From: Turnera subulata
Taxonomy: Eukaryota; Streptophyta; Magnoliopsida; Malpighiales; Passifloraceae
NCBI GenBank assembly: GCA_028386065.3
Contig: JAKUCV010007130.1
Location: 1 to 64,000, forward strand
Direction of reading: 5' to 3'
DNA: 64,000 bases
The notes below the pieces were generated by a model. That model saw only the letters and a list, made by a program, of their open reading frames with translations. It was not told the origin of the DNA and did not search any database. This document shows positions 10,277 to 22,300 of the stretch, one piece after another (position 1 is the first letter of the stretch; the number at the start of each line of letters is the position of its first letter). The position numbers were made by a program, and so were the translations under genes.

Positions 10277-10719
10277 TAAAAAGTGTTTATAGAATCTCAA
10301 CCAATTAAGCCAAATTGTTATTAGTAATGTTTGCTTTAATTTGTTGATAATTCACAAATTTCAGCAAGATTGAATTGACAATTTTCAATGAGACTAGCAC
10401 TAATTAAGATAAAATGCCGGAAAGGAGACAAATTAGTTAGATGAGATGGTAGCATATTTCATTTATTTCTTGAGATAAGGATCACGAGGTTTACATCCCT
10501 AATTTGTAATTCAGACAAATGAGAAAGGAGATTTCAGAAAAGAAATTAAAGCATCTTTTCCTTTACAAAACTTTTGCTTTTGTAACAGTATAGAATGGGC
10601 TAGAAGCCCATGATAATTTCAGCATTCTTACACAGGTTGAATCACAAGATATGAAAAATATAATCAACAAATTACTACTTAAAGTTCCTTGATTTCCTCA
10701 ATTAATCTTCAAATATCAT

Positions 10720-10774
10720 GATTGTCACCATATTTTTCTTTTTTTTTTTTTTTTGGCAACGATTGTCACCATAT
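10720..10774 (-). mobile_element. 5'-truncated retroposon tail with 14-bp target duplication
   Basis: GATTGTCACCATAT occurs at 10720-10733 and again at 10761-10774. Between them lies a T-run followed by GGCAAC, i.e. a poly(A) tail preceded by GTTGCC on the minus strand. This is the footprint of a target-primed insertion truncated to its last few bases. It lies about 260 bases upstream of the carbonic anhydrase ATG. Confidence 0.55.
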
Positions 10775-11032
10775 CAGATTCATCTATCGACCAAAAAAAA
10801 ACTTGATTGATCATCTTCCTTGAATGCTTAAAATGATGTTCTAATTACAAGACATACCATACTGAGAGCATGCCACTTCCGACACTTCACTGTAGTTTTG
10901 TGCGGATTTGTCTCTCTCATCCAATCCCTTCCTTCTTTAAATTGAGAATGTTTGTTCTGTCTTTAAACTCATCACCAAATCTTATTCTTTGCAAAGAAAA
11001 ATCCAACACCAAAGAAAAGAAAAGACACCAGC

Positions 11033-13089
11033 ATGACTAGACCTGTCTTCAAAGCTTGCAGCGCCAGCTTTCTCCTTTTCGTGTCGCTCATTCTTGCATC
11101 CCTCGCCAACTGCATTGCCCTCGTATCTGAACCTGGTATCTTCAACTTAACAAATATTTTACTACACAGATGCATTCCCCCAAATTCACAATTATCTCTT
11201 TGAGGGTCTTGCTTTATAAATGGTTTCGAGAGGAGAAACCTAATGGCTGAGACTAAGCTCGGCTAGTTATTCTGGTTTCTTGATTGATTTTGCCAAATGT
11301 GTGTTGATTAAATTCATGTTCTTAACCCAGGGGTTTTGTTTGTCTCTTTTATTTGTCTGATTGCTTATGTTCATGCATTCAAAAATCTTGGCAAGAAGAT
11401 CCAAAATTCTTGACCCTTCATAGTATACTTGGTGATTGTCGTAGAGACAACTGTAACATCCTTAAGTAATAATGGTTTAATGGTCCCTGTACTTTGATCA
11501 ACAGATGATGAAACTCCCTTCACGTATGTTGAAGGCACTGGAAAAGGGCCAAAGAGATGGGGACACATTAATCCTCATTGGAAAAAGTGCGATAATGGAC
11601 GCATGCAATCTCCTATCGACCTTCTTGACAGACGGGTTCAAGATTTCCCTAATCTTGGGATGTTGCGTAGAGATTATAAGCCAGCTCCTGCTGCTATAAA
11701 GAACAGGGGACATGACATTGAAGTAAGCTAGCTACTTTTCTCTCCTTTTGTGCAAGTACCAATTCTGGGAAGCCTTTCTCATTTCTTATTGTATTCATTT
11801 GATGTTTGAACAGGTCATGTGGAAAGGAGATGCGGGAAAGATTATCATAAACGGCACTGATTACAAGCTGCGCCAGTGTCATTGGCATTCTCCTTCAGAA
11901 CACACATTCAATGGTTCAAGGTGATCTTCCCTTCCTCATTTCCCTTTTTATACGTTTGAGTTCCTTATGTTTCTGCTCAATTATTATGAGAATGTATTCA
12001 TTTTCCACATACTCAATTGCCATTTACAGGTACGAGTTGGAGGTTCACATGGTTCACTCCAGCTCCAAAGGAGAGATTGCTGTTATTGGGATAGTTTACA
12101 AGTATGGCCGTCCTGATCCCTTCCTTTCTAGGGTAAGAAGTTGGGTCTCCTTGAGTGAATTTTCTTGCAACTTCCATAGACCACCTATGGAATTCATACA
12201 CATAATATAAAATAAAATAAAATATTTAAAATTCACTTTATGATTCACACATAGATGATGATTTAATTTAAGGAATTTTGGGTGACGAAATGTGAGGTGA
12301 CTCAAGTTCTCTTATGCTTTCCTGGCAGTTACTACACCATGTAAGTTCAGTTGGCAAAGAAGAGAGGGATTTGGGAATTGTCAACCCATGGGACATCAGA
12401 TTTGGGAGCAGAAAGTACTACAGATATATTGGTTCACTTACCGTTCCTCCATGCACCGAGGGTGTCCTGTGGACTATAGTCAAGAAGGTTATTTTGCAGA
12501 GTTCATGTGCTGTTCATTTGCTCTACCATTGACCGTGGTAGATCTATTATTCCTTTATATCTTCTGTTTCCTTCTGTTGATAAGTTCTTTCTGCAAATTT
12601 TCTTTCATGACAGGTGAGGACAGTTACAAGAGAACAAGTGAGAGCACTAAGGGATGCCGTTCATGATGTAAGTAATGTTGAAATTCATTGGCACAACCAT
12701 ACTTTGTGCTTTTAATTAAAAAGGAGGTGCGAGGATTTTGAAAACCTAACCCTTTGGTGATAATGACTCGCGTTATCATCATGTTACTGGACGATCTCAA
12801 CTAAAAACTTAAAAGCTAACGGATGAGGCCATGAGAATATAGTTTTGTCTAGTTGGATTTTTCATTGCAGAAGGTTACTAGTAAGCATAAAGATGTGCTG
12901 GTTCTGGGCATTTAGCACGCCCTACTTGATGGGCTAATTATTCTGATTGAAACAACTTTTTCTTGTTCATTCAACATCGTCTGATCTCTTGTCTTTCAGG
13001 GATATGAAGCCAATGCTAGACCAACTCAGCCATTAAAAGGAAGACCGGTTTATGTTTACCGTCCACGTGAAGATGGGGGCTCTGTATAG
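11033..13089 (+). CDS. Alpha-type carbonic anhydrase, secreted (277 aa)
   Basis: Exons: 11033-11135, 11505-11722, 11814-11920, 12030-12132, 12329-12487, 12614-12667, 13000-13089; all junctions are GT..AG and phases close. The enzyme hydrates CO2 to bicarbonate. Residues 1-28 form a signal peptide ([15 protein letters not shown]), so the protein enters the secretory path. The zinc ligands are the two His of CHWHSPSEH and the first His of [19 protein letters not shown] is the family substrate-pocket motif. Cys in KKCDNG and in PPCTEG match the conserved disulfide. Length is normal for plant alpha-CAs. The start was chosen because it gives the signal peptide and follows the conserved A-rich leader. 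It faces the penta-EF-hand gene tail to tail. Cell-wall versus plastid location cannot be decided from sequence. Confidence 0.93.
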
Positions 13090-13286
13090 GGCTATCCTAT
13101 ATACAAGCCTGAATATCCAAGAGGACCACCTAATGCCCTACATTCAAGAATATTCTTTCCCTTCGGAGAGTTATAAATAATAGCCTCACAGCTCCCTGCA
13201 ACTGCATGGACCTTGTCCCATCTATATTTATTTATAGTTACTTGAAATGGTTGGAGAATGCTTCATGTTCCTATATGGCAACTTGA

Positions 13287-13292
13287 AATAAA
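13287..13292 (+). terminator. Poly(A) signal AATAAA of the carbonic anhydrase gene
   Basis: AATAAA lies 198 bases after the stop codon, within a 3' UTR-like stretch. It is the first canonical signal downstream of the gene. Confidence 0.6.
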
Positions 13293-14547
13293 GAAAGTAT
13301 CTTCTTCTGTATGTCTTCTGTGTCTGTCCAAGTCCCATAGGCTTATAGGAAGTTTGATTCCACTAAACCTTCATCAAGGCAACCCCGCGTTGGTCTTCAC
13401 ATGACTTTTTACAGAGTGAACAAACCACAGTTACTTGCCTACGGGTTGCATATATAACCCTTTGGTAAATGAGTAACGCCCATTCCTCTGTCTTGAATTG
13501 TCCATTTGGGCTTCCTCACCACCTTGCTCACTTCATAAGAAAATGGAGAGCGAAAAAGCTGTACTAAAACCCTGAAAGCTGGGTTCTTACCAAAGTCAGG
13601 TAGAGCACTTGAGCACATGATGTGTGGTGAAATGATAAGTCAATTGATGGGCATTCTAACTTAACATGTGCCCACTCGTCATACCAGATCTATGTTTGTA
13701 AATAAAAATATTACAACAAGAAATAGTAGGATTCAAGGTTTATAGCAAAGATGGAGAGGGTGTGACGGGTATTGGACACTGATTCTTAACCTTCCATTCC
13801 TCCGTGTTTTCACGGTGGGAATTGTGCTCTTAAACTGGTGGCAAACCATATTTAAGAAGCTCAAACAAACTTAGGAACCACTGAGGTTCATCTTCCTGAC
13901 GTCTTTCCAATCTGTTCTAATAACGAAAACCAAGTGACTACTACTAGTCTACTACTCAAAACTGAAGACGTCTCGAAGTAGGTTGGTTTGGTTTGGTCAA
14001 TGGTCTCTGCTCGACTTCTCTACAGGAACAAAACGTGGTTCCCAATATGGTGTTCTTTTACGCGTAAATCTGCATTTGCAAGTCCAAAACAACTCAACAA
14101 ATCCAGAGCTGACTTTCCCCAGTCTTTGCCGATTGGAGGGACTTGTTTCTCCTATGTTTTCTATGCATGATTCTCAAGAAAAAAAAAAATGGCAAAGAAG
14201 GAAATAAGTGGTTCGAGAATTCTTATACCACAACAGAAATCAGCAATTCTTTTATTTTTATTTTTTCGAACTGAAAACTCATCATTATTGCCGACGACAA
14301 AATTGAGAATTGGCTAAAGGTGAGAGTAGGTGATATTAAATTGAAGACTGGGAGACCGAATAAGAAGAGAACCAGCATTAATTTGCAAACTGCCACACAT
14401 TTGGATACAAAAGCTTATTAATAAGTAACTTGATAAAGCAAAGAAAAAAAGAAAAGAAACCGAATTAACACACAGGAGGACTTTCCAGATTCACATTGCA
14501 AAGACCTTTACATTAACATGGTCATCAACTTCAACTTCTCACCCTAA
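13293..14547. other. Intergenic spacer between two convergent genes
   Basis: The anhydrase and the penta-EF-hand gene end here tail to tail. Short openings exist (for example 13983-14207) but show no recognisable protein. I see no repeat or RNA gene. Confidence 0.6.
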
Positions 14548-16015
14548 TTAAGCTATAAGGAATGGCAGGACAGTAAGCATGAAAGCCTCGTAAGTGAAAG
14601 TTGCAGAACCAGAGTAGGTGGTGTCCTTCTCTTTAAACTTCTCGGTAAGACCTTTCACAGTAAGGCAACACCTGCAATATTTGCATTCCATAATTTTCCA
14701 ATGAGTAAACGAATTAGTTAAAAAAAAAAAAAAAAAAAAGCAGAGCAAAAAGGTAACAAACATACTCGATGAAATTGTCATATTCGATGGACTTGTTTTT
14801 GCCCCCACTCTTGTCAAACTTAGAGACCAGCAAATCCAACACAACCGGAGAGACTGCAAATCCTAGACTCAACAATGCATCCCTCAGCTCGTTAGCGTCG
14901 ATCCTCCCACTCCTGTCCCTATCAAACCTCTCGAAGATGCCCTGAACCCAGTTCGCACAAATTCACTCTCAGTTCAAATTATTACATTAATCATGCAAAA
15001 TAAAAACATGAAAAAAAGGGAAGCCAAGTAGCTTACCCTCCAGTTCTGGAGACTGTAAAACACCTGAGTGAATTCCTTGGGCCCTGTATTCACATTTTCC
15101 ACAAGAAATGCATAAATCACACACATGCCCTTATTCGCACCTTTTTTTTTTCTTTTTTGGGTAGCAGAATTATAAATAAAATGATTAACTAAAAGGAAAA
15201 AAAAAAAAAAACAGACTTCCTAGATAGTAAATACCAAATGTTCGTCAGGTTCCCCGCGTAAAGCAGGTGGCAGCTACGCGGGAAGAGTATAATTCCCCAC
15301 GTGCCACGGGCTTTAACAAAAAAAACAATGAAACATAATAATGGGCCCACCCGCCACATTTAATCCAACTCCAAATCATCAATTAATGCGAAAATCAACG
15401 AAATTTATCCAGGTAGTGCAAATTAGCAAGTGCTAGTCCAATTACACTAACGTGCGCCAAAACGTAAAAACAAGTAAGAATATGCAAAATTAAGTGGGAG
15501 AAAAAGAAACAAGAGAGCAGACCGATTTTCCTGGTGTTGGTGTTGGTGAAGAGGTACATGAGGAGGCGAACGGTCCTCAAGCTGAAGGCCTGGTTGTAGC
15601 CGGAGAGCGCGCTCTGCAGCTCCTTGTCGTCGATGAACCCGCTGCCGTCGCGATCGGCGGCCTGGAAGCACGCCACCACGTTGGGATCGGTCCCGGGAGG
15701 GAAGGCCGAGGGGAGGAGCGCCGCGAACGGGTTTCCGTACGGGGACGCCGAAGGCGGATACCCCCCGCCGGGTGCTGGCGGAGCGGAGGCGGCGCCGTGG
15801 TCGGGTTTGTATTTGTCCCCCTTTGGAGGCTTATTGCCCGGGGGAGCGCCGTAGGGGTCGCCGTAAGGAGCGGAGGGCGCTCCGTAGGGTTGCGCCGGTG
15901 CGCCGTAGGGAGAGGGGGCGCCGTAGGGTTGCTGCGGCGGAGGGGCGCCGTATGGCTGCGGGGGAGGTGGGGCACCGTAGCCGTAGCCGCCGGGTTGGTG
16001 AGGGTAGCCTGACAT
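14548..16015 (-). CDS. Penta-EF-hand calcium-binding protein, CML48/49/50-like (279 aa)
   Basis: Exons on the minus strand: 16015-15523, 15083-15037, 14941-14766, 14671-14548; junctions are GT..AG and phases close. Residues 1-105 are Gly/Pro/Tyr-rich with repeated YGAP units, as in plant homologues of ALG-2/sorcin. EF-hand 1 is DRDGSGFIDDKE (about residue 120). EF-hand 2 (LLMYLFTNTNTRKIG) is degenerate. EF-hand 3 is FDRDRSGRIDANEL. EF-hand 4 (FDKSGGKNKSIEYDNF) carries an altered loop. A hydrophobic fifth hand, ending LPFLIA, is used for dimerisation in this family. Expected role: Ca2+-dependent adaptor in cytosol or at membranes. In Arabidopsis the nearest relatives are CML48-50. The first ATG after the leader is used. 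Confidence 0.92.
15250..15303. promoter_or_regulatory. Inverted repeat plus G-box in intron 1 of the penta-EF-hand gene
   Basis: TTCCCCGCGTA (15250-15260) pairs with TACGCGGGAA (15275-15284) apart from one extra C, leaving a 14-base loop. A CACGTG G-box follows at 15298-15303 in CCCACGTGCCACG. This is the only GC-rich island in an otherwise AT-rich intron. G-boxes bind bZIP and bHLH factors; function here is inferred. Confidence 0.4.
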
Positions 16016-17251
16016 CGTGGATTAAGGGTTGAATTTGAAAGATTTGTTGTTTTCTTTGTTTGCTCTTTTGGTTTCTTGAGGTTTTGGGAAGGGAAGGAGA
16101 TATTTTTCCTGGGTGGTTTTAGTGTGTAAAATCTGGGGATTAAATAACGGGGGGATGGTACGGTGTACCGCGTTGGGGAGGGCAACTGAGTAATTTTAGT
16201 GATAAGGGAAAGGGTCTAATGGACATAAATAATTACCTCAAGTGGGATTTTGGTTCCTATTGACTATTGAGATTGTTTCAAAAAAAAAAAAATGACAGGA
16301 GACTTTGACTTGATAAATGACAGATGGTTTATATTTGAGATTCGGATTAGGTGATGAATTTTGTTTTTTTGAAGTGCTATGATGATGTGCTTTGGTGTTT
16401 GGCTATTTGGTATTTACTTACAGCTACACGCTCCCAGTGGAAATTGAATCTTGATAGTTTAGAGTTTAGACGCTGGTAAATTCATATCACCTGGAAATTG
16501 TCCACAACAGTTGGTTTTTGTATGGCTATTTTTAATTTACTTTATCATACTCATTTTTAGCGCATAATCTCATCATACACTTCTATCGAAATACTATTTT
16601 GAGTTATTTGAATATAATGTATATACACTTCAACAAAAGTATTTCAATAATAATGCGAGGGATTCATACCTCTAGTTTTATGTATAAAATAACATGATGT
16701 AGTTTTTATTTTTCAAAATATATCAGTATTAAAAAATTATTTAATCACCAATGTGGCTAAATGGTATGTTAACTTTGAATATATATATATAAAAAAAGCT
16801 AAGCGAACTTGGTTCCAAGTTAAACAGTACTTGAATTCAATTTTTATATATGTAGAAAATTTCCACGAGAGAATTATCAAACTGAGAGTTATTTTGGATA
16901 TAACTCTAAAGCAACCATCAAACCCAACAAGAGTCAAATTAGAAAAATCCACCTACACAAAGACAATTAAATAAATTATTTTTTCTCCTTTTCTCTCAAA
17001 TATGTACAGTAAACCCTCCTCAATTATCGTCGAAAAAACCTAGATTTTAATTATCGTCGAAAAAACCTAGATTTAGCGTCATATATACCAAATCTGCACC
17101 TATTAGTGAGAGATTATGGACATATGTGAGATAGGTTGTTGTATTTCTTGTTTGAGAGTAAAATCGAGTCACTCAAAATCTACTTGTCGACGCTATTGGA
17201 GTGGGTTTAGTTTGCAATAGTGTAAACAAGTTTCTGATAGTGCAATTAACC
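16016..17251. other. Leader/promoter of the penta-EF-hand gene, then AT-rich spacer
   Basis: The first 150-200 bases left of the ATG (in gene sense, 16016 upward) are a pyrimidine-rich leader. Beyond that the DNA is AT-rich without recognisable genes. At 17022-17073 a 27-base unit (AATTATCGTCGAAAAAACC..) is repeated twice in tandem, perhaps the 5' part of the retroelement relic that follows. Confidence 0.5.
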
Positions 17252-18377
17252 ATGAATGAGTCTAGATTCCCGGAAGTCAACGTAAGTGAGGAGGATTTTT
17301 TGGTTCATTTTGGCTCTCAACCTACAAGTGGCATTTATGAAATTGTGAAAGAAACAATGGGAGATATGATCAACAGAACACATCTAATAGGCTAGGTGTA
17401 CCCGGATGTTACAATAGGAACTTTCAAATTGAGCCTGGATAAGGTTTGGAACATCATCGGATATTTCGAAGTTGCGGACTGAGATAACAATCAGTTCTTA
17501 GTTGGATTTGAATTTGAGGCAGATTGTGATAAAGTTCTAAACGGATTTCTTTGGTTAAGATCGAATGCGCAAACTAATTTTCAGAGATGGTTACCTCATC
17601 GCTGGATTAGTAAAATCAAATCGTGCACAACAGAAAGTGTTTTATTACCTAAATGTATGCATTAGTCCTAAATGCAAGGCAAAAAGTCTGCAAAATATGA
17701 TGTCAAATATGTGTAATTTCATGCACATTAGAGAGGATTTTGTAAAGACTAAGGTGGAATTCTTGCAGAAAAATCCCTTAATTCCAGGGTTGCATATATA
17801 TGATCAACTAAATGAGAAGCATTGGGCCAAGGTTAAGTATGAACAACTGGGAGAATTTTACATAAGATGTGGAAGAATTACTCATACTATGAGGCGTGGT
17901 GTAAGAAACCGAAACGGGCGGATGAAGGTGTAGAGCAAGACTCAATCTTTAGTTATGGGCCATGGATGAGAGCTAAGGAATATGTAGGGAGGATGCCATT
18001 TGTTTTCAAAAGGAAAATCGAGACAGCTGGTTCCAACAAAGACTACCAGTAGGAAGGAGGCGAAAAAAACTTTGTCTCCACAAGGGCCAAACCAAAAAGG
18101 CCATCAAAGGTGACAAGTGCGGAACATGCAAGGGTGAAAAATGAAGAAGCAAGTGAGGTTCTAGAAACTCAAGAAGTAATTAGGGAGTTTACCCACAAGA
18201 AGAGGAAAACAGATTGTGTGCTAGGTATTGAAGAGGAAACGACAATAGTTAAGGATATACAGCTTGGATGGCCAAATTCAGTTGTAGAACTTGTCGGAGA
18301 AATTGACTCCAATTCCCTACATATGCTTTTGGCCAAGAAGTGGAGTTGGAAGAGATTGGAGAAGAAAACACAAATGG
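17252..18377 (+). pseudogene. Retroelement ORF1 relic A (DUF4283 plus zinc knuckle), left part
   Basis: From the ATG at 17252 the frame reads MNESRFPEVNVSEEDFLV..MGDMINRTHL, the start of the DUF4283-type ORF1/gag of plant LINE elements, then stops at 17393 and continues through frameshifts. Near 17800-17900 the YDQLNEKHWAKVKYE..GEFYIRCG stretch is the zinc-knuckle region with damaged Cys/His spacing. The same order occurs in relic B (28546 down to 27165). The relic is cut at 18377 by the Ty3/gypsy element and resumes at 25966. It is not functional. Confidence 0.7.
18373..18377. repeat. Target-site duplication AATGG, left
   Basis: AATGG directly precedes the left LTR and is repeated at 25966-25970 directly after the right LTR. 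A 5-bp duplication is standard for LTR retrotransposons. Confidence 0.92.
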
Positions 18378-19349
18378 TGATACGGAAGGAACCCTAGAAT
18401 CAGCACCAGAATTCCTACAGAATCAGATTGTGGTCCCGACCTCAATCTCAATCAAACTAAGCAATCCACCACTCCTTATTCCTCCTCAAGTAAGCATGAA
18501 AACGAATTAAGGAATTGAGAATCACCAAAAGGAGATGTCGTCACCTGTTCCCAATCAGCAAGAAATCAGAAAACAACACCAAAGGAGTTAGAATTCACGC
18601 CTCACAGATTTGCAATCTGATATGTAAATCTAATCCCTATAATAAACCTAGTGAATCAGCACACAAGGTTTTCCTAGAGAATCAGCACCCTAGGGTTTTG
18701 TTTGAATCACTCAAACAGAAAGAAATTTCTCAAAGAGAAAGCCGTAATTTTTATTTTCAGAATGTCTAACCCCTCCAAAAACATTAAAAGATGCTATTTA
18801 TACTAACCCTAGGCCGGCCACCCCTCTAGTGAACAGTAACCGAAAACCCTAACCCTAGTTTGGACCTGGTTTTTAATTGAGCCCACATAATTGGACACTA
18901 ATTAAAACCATACAAATAAACCCCAAACAACTTAAGCCCATATTAACTAACTAGTTAACAATGGACTTGACCCAACATAATTAAATAAACAAAAGGTCCA
19001 AGCTGAAATTCATTAAACAATGTAATTAAAATTTCGGCCACTCCTAAACACTAAAATGGAGATATGTCGACATGGCCCCAAATGCAAATGGCTGATGTCG
19101 ACTGGGCCCTACCAATGCTCTTGAGTCAATTACTCCCTAATTGACAGCAAATAAACGGGCTTCTGTTTCAGCTTCTCTCCAAGCTTGATCAGGATGTCTT
19201 CTTGCAGCTCTTTGTTCAAGAATGCTTGAATGTGAACCAAGAGCTGATTCTTGAGCATCTTTGATCTTGCTCTTGTAATTGGACCTTGAGGCAATGCCAT
19301 GGCGCCATCTTCCTCTCCAATGGTGCTTGAAGGACCCTTGTTTGCATCA
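18378..19349 (-). repeat. 3' LTR of the Ty3/gypsy element
   Basis: It matches 24968-25965. It contains the last 72 codons and the stop of the pol frame (19130-19349). Sequences such as ACCCTAACCCTAG and GCCACATAATTGGAC-type stretches recur in both LTRs. Confidence 0.93.
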
Positions 19350-22300
19350 TTCCCTCCCTCCTCAAAAGGATTCGTCCTCGAATCTGAACCTGCAATGTCA
19401 AAGGGAGAAAGATCAGCAACATTAAATGAAGCACTCACTCCATACTCACCAGGCAAATCAATCTTGTAGGCATTATCACTAATGCGTTCCAAGACTTGAA
19501 AAGGTCCATCCCCTCTTGCATCCAACTTGGATTTCCTTTGTTGAGGGAACCTCTCCTTCCTAAAGTGCACCCAAACCCAATCTCCAGGCTCAAAGTGAAC
19601 AACTCTGCGCCCTTTATTGACTCTTTGTGCCACCTTTAGGTTCTTGTTCTCAATGTGCTGTCTTGCCTTCTCATGTATAGATTTCACCAACTCAGCCCTT
19701 TGTTGTCCATCTGCATTATCAATGTCTTTTAAAGGAATAGGCAACAAATCCAAAGGGGTTAGTGGGTTAAAACCATAAACAATCTCAAAAGGCGAATAAC
19801 CAGTAGAAGAATGAATGCTCCTATTGTAAGCAAACTCAACCATAGGCAACCATTCTTCCCAAGTTTTTAGATTTTTACCCACAACAGCACGTAATAGAGT
19901 ACCTAAAGTTCTATTTACCACCTCGGTTTGGCCATCTGTTTGAGGGTGACAAGTAGTAGAAAATAACAACTTGGTCCCTAATCTATTCCAAAGCACACGC
20001 CAAAAGTGAGACAAGAACTTAGTGTCTCTATCAGATATGATTGTCCTAGGAATGCCATGCAAACGTACTACATCCCTAAAGAACAAGTCAGCCACATGTA
20101 CAGCATCATCTGTCTTGTGACATGCAATAAAATGAGACATTTTACTAAACCTGTCAACAACCACAAATATACTGTCTCTACCTTTCCTAGTCCTAGGCAA
20201 ACCAATAACAAAATCCATAGATATGTCAGTCCAAGGACAATCAGGAACAGGTAAAGGAGTGTACAACCCATGGGGTTGCACCTTACTCTTGGCTTGGCGA
20301 CATGGTATACAACCTGCACAAACTTTTTCCACATCTTTTTTCATGTTAGGCCAATAAAAATGCTCATGCAAGATGTCTAAAGTCTTAGCAATACCAAAAT
20401 GCCCCATCAAGCCTCCATCATGAGCTTCCCTAACAAGCAACTCACGCATAGAACACACAGGCACACATAACTTATTATCACGCATCAAATAACCTTCATG
20501 GCGATAAAACCTATTAAATGCAGCATGTTCACAAGCATCAAATACCATAGCAAAATCGGCATCAGCAGCATACAACTCTTTAATGTGCTCAAATCCAACA
20601 AGTTTCGAAGAAAGAGATGTAATCAATGAATACCGCCTAGACAAAGCATCAGCTATGACATTTTCTTTTCCCTGCTTGTATTTAACTACATATGGGAATG
20701 TCTCAATGAACTCCAGCCATTTAGCATGGCGCTTACCTAACTTACCTTGGCCCTTTAAGTACTTTAAGCTCTCATGATCCGTGTGGATCACAAACTCCTT
20801 TGGCCAAAGATAGTGCTGCCAAGTTTGTAATGCCCTAACCAACGCATACAACTCCTTGTCATAAGTGGAGTAATTGAGTTGTGCCCCCTTCAACTTCTCA
20901 CTAAAATAGGCTATGGGTCGTCTTTCCTGCAACAAAACAGCACCAATACCTACTCCAGAAGCATCACATTCAATCTCAAATGTAGAGTCAAAGTCAGGCA
21001 ATCTCAAAATAGGAGCAGAACAAAGTCTATTCTTAAGTTCATTAAATGCCGAAATTTGTTTCTCCCCCCACTTAAATCCAACCTCTTTTTTGACAATCTC
21101 ATTAAGAGGTGCAGCAACAGTGCTAAAATCCTTCACAAACCTCCTATAGAAACTAGCAAGTCCATGAAAAGATCTTACCTCACTTACCGTTGTAGGAGTC
21201 GGCCACTCCTTGATGGCTTTTACTTTTTCCTGGTCAACCTCAATGCCTCTAGCACTCACAACATATCCAAGAAAAATGACATGATCCAAGCAAAAAGAAC
21301 ATTTGGAAATCTTAGCATACAATTTCGCAGCCCTAAGGGCATCCAAAACGCATCTAAGATGCTCAGCATGTTCATCCACAGTTTTGCTATAAATCAAGAT
21401 GTCATCAAAGTAAACCACCACGAATTTTCCAATAAATGACCTCAAAACATAGTTCATTAACCTCATAAAGGTACTAGGCGCATTGGTCAGTCCAAAAGGC
21501 ATAACTAACCACTCATATAAACCATGTTTTGTCTTAAAAGCAGTTTTCCATTCATCACCAATTTTCATCCTAATCTGATGGTAACCACTCATAAGATCAA
21601 TTTTGGAAAATAAACATGCACCATGCAACTCATCTAGCATATCATCCAATCTAGGTATAGGATGGCGATACTTTACCGTGATCTTGTTGACTGCTCGACA
21701 ATCAACACACATCCTCCAAGTTCCATCCTTCTTTGGAACTAGAATGACTGGCACAGCACAAGGACTCAAGCTCTCCCTGATGTGTCCCTTTTGCAACAGC
21801 TCATCAACTTGCCTTTGTAATTCCTTAGTTTCCTCAGGATTAGCTCTATAGGCAGGTCGGTTGGGGATTTGGGCACCAGGCATAAAGTCAATTTGGTGCT
21901 CAATGCCTCTAATAGGAGGTAACTCCTTAGGCAACTCCTCAGGAAACACATCAGAGAATTCCTGCAAAACAGAAACAACACAACTAGGCAAATTGGGGTC
22001 AAGGTCAGTGTTAGATAAATAAGATTGCTTACAATAAAGCATCACTAACACTCGTTTGTTCTCACAAGCTACCCTCATGTCCCTCTCATTTGCATAGAAA
22101 TTTTGTCTCTTTTTCTCTTTTCTCGCTTTAGTGGTGTCGACATGCTCTCCTTTTGTGCTCACTCTCTTGTCGACATCACCCTCACCTTTTACACTCAGTT
22201 TAGGCTCTCCTTTTGCAAAGCCCTCGGCTTTCCTCTCACCCTCACTAAGTGTGGCCGATTCGGCCTCTTTCTCCTTCATCCAAGCCTCCATACTTTTTTG

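Larger units (their letters stand above)
9125..11032 (+). repeat. Three tandem copies of the carbonic anhydrase promoter/first-exon region
   Basis: Three related blocks lie head to tail: about 9125-10011 (its start cut off by the LTR element), 10012-10801, and 10802-11032 running into the gene. Landmarks recur in order: a GATCATCTTC..GACATACCATACT..GCATGCCACTTCC block (10015-10088 and 10805-10876); a TTGTCTC..CTAAATTGAGAATGTTTGTT block followed by AAAGAAAAGA repeats (9160, 10110, 10900); and a TTCACAAATTT..GAGACTAGCA..TTAAGATAA block (9675-9745 and 10347-10405). The copies are diverged, so the duplication is old. Copy 3 is the one joined to the gene. No other gene is visible in this interval. 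Confidence 0.75.

Noticed and set aside
15494..16185. Openings of 172 and 202 codons over the first exon of the penta-EF-hand gene.
   Set aside because: Shadows of the GC-rich, repetitive exon 1 in other frames.
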